Both the position numbers and the translations under genes were made by a program. From Albidovulum sp. (GTDB lineage: Bacteria; Pseudomonadota; Alphaproteobacteria; Rhodobacterales; Rhodobacteraceae), in assembly GCA_030837785.1 (NCBI GenBank), contig JAUQYA010000082.1:1-64000 (forward strand): 64,000 nucleotides of DNA. Reading direction: 5' to 3'. The notes under the pieces were generated by a model that saw only the letters and a list, made by a program, of their open reading frames with translations, was not told the DNA's origin and ran no database searches. Of this stretch, positions 58,204-64,000 are shown piece by piece. Each line of letters begins with the position of its first letter. Position 1 is the first letter of the stretch.

Positions 58204-58667
58204 TCTTCCGCCGCGCCGGTGGGGCGCAGCTCCGAGACGAACTTGTCGAAATCGTCGGCGGCCTGGAAGTTCTTGTAGACGCTGGCGAAGCGCACATAGG
58301 CGACGGTGTCGATCCGCGCCAGGCTCTCCATCACGATCTCGCCGATGGTCTTCGAGGGGATGTCGGTCTCGCCGAGCGATTCGAGGCGGCGGACGATTCC
58401 GCTGATCATCTGGTCGATCCGCTCGGGCTCGATCGGGCGCTTCTGCATGGCGATGCGGATCGAGCGTTCCAGCTTGTCGCGGTCGAAATCCTCGCGCTTG
58501 CCGGAGGACTTGATCACCACCAGATCGCGCAGTTGCACCCGTTCGTAGGTGGTGAACCGCCCGCCGCAGGCCGGGCAGAACCGCCGCCGCCGGATCGCCA
58601 CGTGATCCTCGGCCGGCCGGCTATCCTTCACCTGCGTATCGACATTTCCGCAAAACGGGCAGCGCAT
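58200..58667 (-). CDS. nrdR: Transcriptional repressor NrdR
   Basis: A 155-residue NrdR protein. A zinc ribbon starts it (MRCPFCGNVDTQVKDSRP and RRRFCPACGGRFTTYERVQLRDLVVIKS). The ATP-cone domain (FDRDKLERSIRIAMQKRP) follows. It binds ATP/dATP and represses ribonucleotide reductase genes when dATP is high. It is followed on the same strand by ribD with an overlap. An A+T-richer segment precedes it at 58668-58745, where its promoter should be. Confidence 0.96.
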   Translation of the reverse strand: MRCPFCGNVDTQVKDSRPAEDHVAIRRRRFCPACGGRFTTYERVQLRDLVVIKSSGKREDFDRDKLERSIRIAMQKRPIEPERIDQMISGIVRRLESLGETDIPSKTIGEIVMESLARIDTVAYVRFASVYKNFQAADDFDKFVSELRPTGAAEE

Positions 58668-59058
58668 TCCCTTCCCCTCGGTCCGAATTTCCGATTACCC
58701 ACAGGCACTATAGCGGGCCCCCAGGATTTGGGTAGGGGGCATTTGCCGCCACCAGATCATGGCCGGTCCGAGAGGGGAATTCGCGCCACATGCTCCCCTG
58801 AAATGCACGCACCGGTTGTTGCAGAGTGCCCAACGCCCGGAACGGGACGCAATGTGCACAAGATTCCGGCCGGGCGGCCGCCATCACGGAACCGCCACGG
58901 GCGGGCGCGGGCGCGCGCTCCGTGGATTGGATCGTGCCACCACGGGCGGCCCGGGGTGCCCGGCACGGCGGTCGGAAACGGCAGCCGGCGCCGGGCGCCC
59001 CGACCCTCAGTCCCGATCCTCAGTCTCGCGCCTCAGTCTCGCGCCTCAGCCCCGACCC
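58668..59058. other. Intergenic region upstream of nrdR, ending in 13-bp tandem repeats
   Basis: About 390 bases without a supported gene. The first 80 bases (AATTTCCGATTACCC and ACTATAGCGG) look like a promoter zone for nrdR. The right end contains five 13-bp tandem repeats that run into the stop codon of the next minus-strand gene. Confidence 0.6.
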
Positions 59059-59065
59059 TCAGCCC
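59001..59065. repeat. 13-bp tandem repeat (five copies) over the stop of the membrane protein gene
   Basis: Five head-to-tail 13-base units share the core CCTCAG (bases 5-10 of each), with variable flanks (CGA/CGC at the front, T/C changes at the end). The stop codon of the minus-strand membrane protein gene (TCA, 59059-59061) lies in the last unit. Confidence 0.85.
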
Positions 59066-60630
59066 GGTGTGGCCAGATAGAGCGTCCAGCCCCGCCCCGA
59101 GCCGATGATCCGCGCCCCCGCAACCGCCCCGGCGACTGCATCCGGCGGCTGGCAGAGAACGACCGCGTCGAAGCCCGACGCGACGAGCGCCGCCACCTGC
59201 GCCGTCCCGGAAAGCCCGGACGCCGCCGCGGCGCGCCGGTCATAGTCTGCCATCGCCGCGGCAAGGGGGCCGACGATCTCGAGCGGCTGTTGCGTCGGAT
59301 CGGCGAAGGTGGGCACCGCCAGGCCCCGGTCGAGGCCGAGAAGGAACGACAGGGGCTTGCAGGCCTTCTGGCTGTCCCGGCTCTGGCTTTCGGGGCCGAA
59401 GGCGGGCGCGGCGAGCGACCCCGCGGGCAGCCCTTCGGCCGCCGCCATGAAATCACGGTAGCTATCGCCCGACCGCGCCCAGACAAGCGTCACCATGAGA
59501 AGGTGGAGCGGCAGCAGGACGCTGACCGCCTGCACCAGCGCGCGCGCCCCGGCCGCCCGACGCGCCGGCGCCAGCCCTGCGGCCAGCAGCGCAAGAAGGA
59601 CAAGCGGCATCCGTTCGGCCAGGTGACCGACGCCGAAAAGGCCGGGCGGAACCAGCACCACCAGCGCCGCGGCCGCCCAGGCCGCGAGCCGGAGCCGGCG
59701 GTCGAGACGCAGCCGCCCGGTGCCAAGGCCGACGGCAAGCAGGGCCCAGAGCGCCGCGCCGAACAGCCGGTCGCCGAGCGGCCAGCCGCTTTCGGCCACC
59801 CGGAGCCCGGCATCGGCCCGTGTCCAGGCCTCGTCGAGAAGCCGCGCCCCCAGGCTACCGTCGCGGAGATGCGCGGCAAGGTTACCGACGGTGCCAGTCA
59901 CCCCGCCCTCTCCTCCCGACGTTGCGCTGGCAAGGAAGAGCGCGGTCGGCACCGCCGCGACAGCGAGAAGCCGCAGCGCCCGGCGCGGCAGCGTGCGAAG
60001 GCCGCGCCGCCCGGGCTCGAGCGCCAGCGCCACCTCGACCGCGGCAAGAAGCGCCCCCCAGAGCGCGAAGACGAACCCGTGGGTGAGGAACACGACGATG
60101 CCTGCCGGGATCGCGACGGCAAGCTGGCGGCCGGGCGCGTCGCGCCCTGCGATCCAGAGGCCAAGGGCCGCGAGTGCGAGCCCGAGCCCCAGGAGGAAAT
60201 TCGCAAACCCCCAACCGAGGATGAAGCTGTGGGCGAGAATGCCCGCAAGCGCGACCGGCAGCGTGCCCACCCGCCGGTGCAGGCATCGTGCCAGCACGAG
60301 AACGCCCGCGAAGGGCGCGGCGATGGCGATGAGTGCGACCACCCGCGCCGCGGCAAGCGGGGGCAGGACGCGGAAGAGCGCGGCGCCGATGGCATCGAGC
60401 CCGAGGTTGGGCAGAAGGCTCCAGGCCACGCGGTAGTTCTCGGCAAGCCAGGGATCGCTGCCGGCGCCGGCAAGGATCGCATAGCGGAAGGCATGGGCGT
60501 AGAAGTCGATGAGGGGCAGGACCGGTGCGGCCAGGACCGGCACCAGGCACAGGGTCGCGACAAGCCACGGCCATGCGCGCCAGCGCGCCGACAACCTTCC
60601 CGCGGCGGCGATGGTCGTGTCCGGACCCAC
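59059..60630 (-). CDS. Large polytopic membrane protein, possibly glycosyltransferase-like
   Basis: A 523-residue protein with about ten to twelve hydrophobic helices and a final soluble domain (about 400-523). PVLPLIDFYAHAFRYAIL after the first helix and ENYRVAWSLLPNLGLDAIG resemble membrane proteins of uncertain function with GT-C-like topology. No DxD or other catalytic motif is certain. The GTG start at 60630 with AGGGGTGA upstream is preferred to a TTG twenty codons earlier. Its stop lies in a 13-bp tandem repeat. Confidence 0.72.
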   Translation of the reverse strand: MGPDTTIAAAGRLSARWRAWPWLVATLCLVPVLAAPVLPLIDFYAHAFRYAILAGAGSDPWLAENYRVAWSLLPNLGLDAIGAALFRVLPPLAAARVVALIAIAAPFAGVLVLARCLHRRVGTLPVALAGILAHSFILGWGFANFLLGLGLALAALGLWIAGRDAPGRQLAVAIPAGIVVFLTHGFVFALWGALLAAVEVALALEPGRRGLRTLPRRALRLLAVAAVPTALFLASATSGGEGGVTGTVGNLAAHLRDGSLGARLLDEAWTRADAGLRVAESGWPLGDRLFGAALWALLAVGLGTGRLRLDRRLRLAAWAAAALVVLVPPGLFGVGHLAERMPLVLLALLAAGLAPARRAAGARALVQAVSVLLPLHLLMVTLVWARSGDSYRDFMAAAEGLPAGSLAAPAFGPESQSRDSQKACKPLSFLLGLDRGLAVPTFADPTQQPLEIVGPLAAAMADYDRRAAAASGLSGTAQVAALVASGFDAVVLCQPPDAVAGAVAGARIIGSGRGWTLYLATPG

Positions 60631-60811
60631 GCGATCACCCCTACCCGACTCATCCTGCCCCAGCGTCCCGCCGCGGGCCGGTTTCGCCAAGGGGAAACCC
60701 CGCCGGCCGGCGCGACAGACCGACGGAAAGCCCGACGGAGGCCGGATTTCGTCCGGATTTCCGCAGCTTCCCGCCGAAAGCTCCGCCGGTCTCAGCGGCT
60801 TTTGGCCGGCC

Positions 60812-61558
60812 TCAGCGCCGCCGCGTGCCGCGCAACCGGTGATAGACCCGCCGCGCCTCCTGATAGAGCACGTTCCGGCGCGGGAACTCGGGCTTGCGGG
60901 CCTTGCGGTCGTGCACCGTGAACTCGACCGTCTCCTTCCAGTCGAGCGTCGTGATCGTTTCGTAGCGAAGCCCGAGCTTCCAGGCGAGGTAGGGGAAGGA
61001 AATCTGGTCGCGCCGCGAAAACCGCAGGATGTGTTCGAACCAGCGCTCGCCGAAACGGACGAGTGCGGGGGCGTTGTGGCGGCGCAACAGGAAATGTCCC
61101 TCGATCAGCCCGGCGTGCCGCGGCATCCCCTCGGCCCGGTAGGTGCGCGCGCGCTCCTTCAGGATGGCATAGTCGTCGAGCCCGTTTTCCCAGGCCGTTT
61201 GCAGCTCGTCATAGACGCAATCGCGGCGGAAGTGGCGGAAGGCGAAGAAATCCGCCTCTCCCTGCGCGCGGACGGCGGCCAGCACCTCGCGCGGGTCGCG
61301 CCTGAGGCGGGACTTGTTGTCGAGCCAGAGCGACCACTCGGCATCGGGGAAATACTGGTGCGGCCTGAGTTTCGCCCGGCGCGAGGCGCGGGCCGGGTCG
61401 AGCCCGTCGAGGGGATCGTGGATCACCTCCACCCCCGGCAGGGCAAGCCCCTCGCGGTCGGTGAAGAGGACGCGCCGGCAGGTCCCGAACCCGCCGAAGA
61501 CCCCCGGATTGAAGGGGTCGGCCGAACCGTAATGCGCGGAGTAGAGAACCAGGCCCAT
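60812..61558 (-). CDS. DUF616 family glycosyltransferase-like protein
   Basis: A 248-residue soluble protein of the DUF616/TOD1-like family. The donor-site region is AEWSLWLDNKSRLRRDP, and HFRRDCVYDELQTAW follows the catalytic core. IEGHFLLRRHN and GERWFEHILRFSRRDQISFPYLAWKLG are further family signs. Members are thought to be glycosyltransferases; the acceptor is unknown. It lies near the capsule genes, so a role in surface glycan modification is possible but not shown. Confidence 0.85.
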   Translation of the reverse strand: MGLVLYSAHYGSADPFNPGVFGGFGTCRRVLFTDREGLALPGVEVIHDPLDGLDPARASRRAKLRPHQYFPDAEWSLWLDNKSRLRRDPREVLAAVRAQGEADFFAFRHFRRDCVYDELQTAWENGLDDYAILKERARTYRAEGMPRHAGLIEGHFLLRRHNAPALVRFGERWFEHILRFSRRDQISFPYLAWKLGLRYETITTLDWKETVEFTVHDRKARKPEFPRRNVLYQEARRVYHRLRGTRRR

Positions 61559-61705
61559 GTCCGGCAGTATATCGGAGCGAGGCCGGTTGAAAAGCGCGAT
61601 CGGCTTCAGGCGGCACCCGCAAAGCGCGGGGTAACGGCCTGAATTTCCGCCAGATTCATGATCGGGACGAGAGGCGGGGTTGCTGCCGGGCTCGCCCCCG
61701 GCGCG

Positions 61706-62074
61706 TCAGTGCCCTTTCCGGCGGAATTCGCAGAGCGACTGCGCGCTTGCCGCCGAAAGGCCCGCCCCCTCTGCCCCGAGGATCACCAGACCGGTGCTCG
61801 ACGCCGCCTGGTCGGCGCTGAGGGTGAAGCGGATCGCCTCGCCCGCCCGCCGCGGCGGTTCCGAGGCGCGCCAGATCGTCGCCGTGGGCGCGAGGTGCAG
61901 CTTGCGGATGGCGTAATCGCCCGCCGCGCACCAGAAATCCACGGCCCCCGACCTGCCGCGCCAGGGAACGGTGAAGGCACCGGGCCCTTCTGCGTGCACA
62001 ACAAGCCCGTTCTGGGCGGTGAAGGCCCCGGCCGGGGTGGCCAGAAGCAGGGCGGCAAGAAGGGCGTGGCGCAT
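61706..62074 (-). CDS. Small secreted protein, unrecognised
   Basis: A 122-residue protein with a clear signal peptide (MRHALLAALLLATPAGAFTA, cleaved near residue 18). The mature part is beta-rich, with two cysteines (DFWCAAGDY and SLCEFRRKG) that could form a disulfide. No known domain is recognised. The second of two adjacent ATG codons (62074) fits the AGGAG ribosome site better than 62077. Confidence 0.7.
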   Translation of the reverse strand: MRHALLAALLLATPAGAFTAQNGLVVHAEGPGAFTVPWRGRSGAVDFWCAAGDYAIRKLHLAPTATIWRASEPPRRAGEAIRFTLSADQAASSTGLVILGAEGAGLSAASAQSLCEFRRKGH

Positions 62075-62193
62075 CATGCGCTCCTTTCGGATCGTGTCGA
62101 CTTCCATATAGCCATGCCGACGCCGCGCGCCACCCCCCGGGGGCCCCGTCCCCATCTTCGGATGGGCGCCCCCGTCGAACGGACCCTGATCGC

Positions 62194-62499
62194 CTATCGG
62201 CCGCTCTTGTGCAGCGCCACCTCGCCCGACCAGGGTTCGGTCATGCCCCGCCCGCCGCCAAGGTCCTCGAGAATCGGCCTCAGCCGGTCGAGATTGCCGA
62301 TCATCGTCGGCCGGGCGGCGGCAAGCGCCTCCATGCTGTCCCACTCGCCGACGATCACGTAACTCCGCTCGCCCGACTTCATCACCCAGAAATCCCGCGC
62401 CCCGGCCATCTTCCCGGCGTCGAACTCCTTGTGAAGGCGGACGAATTCGTCTTCCTTGCCCGGCTTCACTCGCATGTGCACCACGTTCATTGCGGTCAT
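62194..62499 (-). CDS. Antibiotic biosynthesis monooxygenase (ABM)-like protein
   Basis: A 101-residue protein with the dimeric alpha/beta barrel pattern of ABM/YgiN proteins. Strands VVHMRVKPGKEDEFVRLHKEF and FWVMKSGERSYVIVGEWDSMEALAAA precede a final strand. It may be an oxygenase or a haem- or quinone-related enzyme, but the family is broad. The ATG at 62499 gives the usual start (MTAMNVVHMRV). The gene stands alone. Confidence 0.85.
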   Translation of the reverse strand: MTAMNVVHMRVKPGKEDEFVRLHKEFDAGKMAGARDFWVMKSGERSYVIVGEWDSMEALAAARPTMIGNLDRLRPILEDLGGGRGMTEPWSGEVALHKSGR

Positions 62500-62667
62500 C
62501 GCGCGCCTCCTTTTCGGCAAAGGTGCGGGCAGTATAGCACGGATCGGGCCAATAGGGCCGGCTTTGTCCAGACAGCAGGACCGCTGTCGTTGCCTCGACG
62601 GTGGATCGTTCTCATCTCGCGGCCGGCAGGCTCCCGGCGCATCCGCCGGCCGCCAGTCGATGGTGTG

Positions 62668-63354
62668 TCAGTCGCGGGTGCAGTTTGTCTTGCGTCCGTC
62701 GGGCCAGCGCCATTCGATCAGGTTCGACCCGCCGCGCAGCCGCGCCCCGTCGCCGGCAGCGAAGAAATAGCGCGCCAGCAGGTGATCCCGCCGCAGGACG
62801 AGAAAGGTCTGCCCGCCGATGGTCACGTCCGCCCTGTCGCCGCCCCGATAGATGACGAGGCCGAGCGTCCCGTTCGACCCGCAACGGTAGGCCAGCCTCG
62901 CCTCGACGTCGGGCGTGGGCGCGGGGGCGATCGGCGCGACGATCGGCGGCCGGACCGCCGTCCCGCCTCCGGCGAGATCGAGGAACCTGCCCGAAGCCCA
63001 GCCGACCGCGCCGTTGGCCCGCCGCACCTCGTACCAGATGCCACCCTTGGCCTTGCAGCCATAGGCGATCGACCGGCCGGTGTCGCTCAGCCCGCCCTCG
63101 GCGCCCGAACAGGTGGTGGTGCACTATCCCTTCGCCCAGGCGGCCCGGCCGGTGGCCGCAACGCCCGCCTCGCCCGGCCGGATGCGGGACACGATCCCGT
63201 AGGATGCCGACGGCCCCGACCGCATGTTGAGCGTGTCGTTCGCGGCGACGCCCACGACTGCGAGCCCGGTGCCCGGATCGGGGTCACAGATGGCTTCGGC
63301 CGAGGCGGGGAGCGCGGAGAGCAGGAGAAGGACAAGCGGGCGCAGGATCGACAT
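62668..63354 (-). pseudogene. SH3-domain secreted protein interrupted by one in-frame amber stop
   Basis: A 228-residue frame with one TAG at 63124-63126, after residue 76. Before it are a signal peptide (MSILRPLVLLLLSALPASAEA) and the start of an SH3b domain (LNMRSGPSASYGIVSRI). After it, in the same frame, come CTTTCSGAEGG, GIWYEVRRANGAVGWASGRFLDL (the SH3b end) and a C-terminal domain (EARLAYRCGSNGTLGLVIYRGGDRADVTIGGQTFLVLRRD). One base change would restore a 228-residue protein. It is a recent nonsense mutation, a sequencing error, or less likely read-through. Confidence 0.85.
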
Positions 63355-63435
63355 GGGGCTGCCCTTCGGGCTGCTGCTGGTGGCAGGCTGGCCCGGTCGG
63401 GGGATTCGGTCAACGGGGGTAGGGGGCGGGGGGGT

Positions 63436-63464
63436 GGCGGGGTGAACCCCGCCCTACGGGTTAC
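63436..63464. repeat. REP-like GGCGGGGTGAACCCCGCC hairpin element
   Basis: Perfect 7-bp arms (GGCGGGG at 63436-63442 with CCCCGCC at 63447-63453) around TGAA, followed by CTACGGG. This form recurs in many proteobacterial genomes by recollection. It lies between the broken SH3 gene and the toxin gene. Confidence 0.55.
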
Positions 63465-63477
63465 GGCCGGGGTTGGG

Positions 63478-63732
63478 TCAGTAGTGGTAGCGGCACTGGA
63501 TGATGATCAGGCTGTCGCCCTCGACGCGATAGACCAGTCGGTTCTCGCGGTCGATGCGGCGCGACCACCAACCTGAATAGTCGTTCTTCAAAGGCTCGGG
63601 CTTGCCGGTGCCCTCATAGGGATGGCGACGGCATTCCTCGATCAGGCGGTTCAGCCTGGTCAGGGATTTACGGTCACGGTCCTGCCAGTGGACATACTGG
63701 TCGAAGGCATTAGACAGGAAGACGACCTTCAT
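63478..63732 (-). CDS. yoeB: YoeB-family toxin
   Basis: An 84-residue toxin of the RelE/YoeB mRNA interferase family, which cleaves mRNA on the ribosome. The family marks are WQDRDRKSLTRLNRLIEECRRHPYEGTGKPEPLK, GWWSRRIDRENRLVYRV (the catalytic-region basic/Glu/Arg set) and the C-terminal IIIQCRYHY with terminal His-Tyr. Its start overlaps the antitoxin stop by four bases, the typical order. Confidence 0.93.
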   Translation of the reverse strand: MKVVFLSNAFDQYVHWQDRDRKSLTRLNRLIEECRRHPYEGTGKPEPLKNDYSGWWSRRIDRENRLVYRVEGDSLIIIQCRYHY

Positions 63733-64000
63733 TCACCTTCATAGGCCCGGAGTTCTTCCATCGTCTTGACGGTGCCGGGCACCCCCGCCTTCCATTCGGC
63801 AATCGCCTTGTCCAGCGCGGCCTTGTTGGCGGGCGAGGCGGTCAGATAGGTTGTCTCGTCCATGCTGGCCCAGTCCTCAAGGCTGACCATGACCACGGGC
63901 TTGCCCTTGGCGCGGTGGACGATGACCGGTTCATGGTCGTCGTTCACGCGGTCCATGACGGCGGAGAGATTGGCGCGGAGTTCGGTGGAGGAGAGGGTTT
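63729..64000 (-). CDS. yefM: YefM-family antitoxin (N-terminus outside window)
   Basis: At least 90 residues of a Phd/YefM antitoxin. The internal ATG at 63956 is not the start: upstream, in frame, the sequence continues to the window end as TLSSTELRANLSAVMDRVNDD, the conserved DNA-binding N-terminus of YefM. The C-terminal tail (TVKTMEELRAYEGE) binds YoeB. It autoregulates the operon. The true start lies just beyond base 64000. Confidence 0.92.
   Translation of the reverse strand, partial: TLSSTELRANLSAVMDRVNDDHEPVIVHRAKGKPVVMVSLEDWASMDETTYLTASPANKAALDKAIAEWKAGVPGTVKTMEELRAYEGE

Noticed and set aside
63729..63956. The YefM antitoxin starting at the ATG at 63956 as a complete 75-residue protein
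   Set aside because: The reading frame continues upstream to the window end with the conserved N-terminal TLSSTELRANLSAV, so the gene is cut by the window edge.
1..64000. CRISPR arrays, insertion sequences, rRNA genes and full prophage modules
   Set aside because: No regularly spaced repeats with unique spacers, no transposase-like protein, no rRNA sequence and no capsid, portal or tail proteins were seen.

Overview
The window is G+C-rich chromosomal DNA that reads as an alphaproteobacterium of the Rhodobacterales (Rhodobacteraceae-like). Pointers are a CarD/7Fe ferredoxin/S4/Suv3-like helicase block, an Anbu proteasome-like operon, a Cys-less RibBA, RpoH, a cobalt-type nitrile hydratase, and a tRNA-His with A73 and no encoded G-1. 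The species cannot be named from the sequence alone. No CRISPR array, rRNA operon or insertion sequence was seen.

Bases 1-7600 hold small housekeeping and metal-handling genes (partial zinc alcohol dehydrogenase, acylphosphatase, HMA copper chaperone, sirtuin, PCu(A)C periplasmic copper chaperone), ribosomal protein L28, a nitrile hydratase alpha-beta-accessory operon, a nitroreductase, an EI24-type membrane protein and CarD. Bases 7600-16000 hold ferredoxin, a TDT transporter, an S4 protein, a Suv3-like RNA helicase, a TPR protein, an SCP2 protein and a lysophospholipase-like hydrolase. Bases 14655-18597 are a complete Anbu operon (Anbu, transglutaminase-like protease, alpha-E protein, ATP-grasp). 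A ligase-associated exonuclease with an ATP-dependent DNA ligase follows, then oligoendopeptidase F, an RTX-repeat/Hint protein, a membrane dipeptidase, a host-attachment protein, an oxidoreductase, RpoH, cardiolipin synthase, an RluA pseudouridine synthase, and an NnrS-like membrane protein.

Bases 33680-43473 are an integrated element of about 9.8 kb. It sits at the 3' end of tRNA-His and is bounded by a perfect 45-bp repeat. It carries a tyrosine integrase, an AlpA/excisionase-like HTH protein, a primase-polymerase/SF3-helicase protein, a divergent DNA methyltransferase and probable restriction endonuclease, a compact block of small phage-type genes including a DUF5681 protein, about 400 bases of strikingly structured non-coding sequence, and a small PD-(D/E)XK-like protein. 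There are no capsid, tail or lysis genes, so it looks like a phage satellite or phage-inducible-island-like element carrying a restriction-modification system. The structured stretch is the best candidate here for something undescribed.

Bases 43500-64000 return to host chromosome: a Tat-exported GH10 xylanase and a convergent GT2 synthase, MmcB, small membrane proteins, the riboflavin genes (ribD, ribE, ribBA-like, ribH) with nusB and nrdR, and a capsule export set (KpsS, Wza/KpsD-like, KpsC) on the opposite strand between ribE and ribD. A large membrane protein, a DUF616 glycosyltransferase, an SH3 protein gene broken by one in-frame amber codon, and a YefM/YoeB toxin-antitoxin pair running off the window end complete it.

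Three minus-strand genes (fdxA, nusB and the large membrane protein at 59059) end in 13-bp tandem repeats that begin at their stop codons. This small pattern is unexplained.
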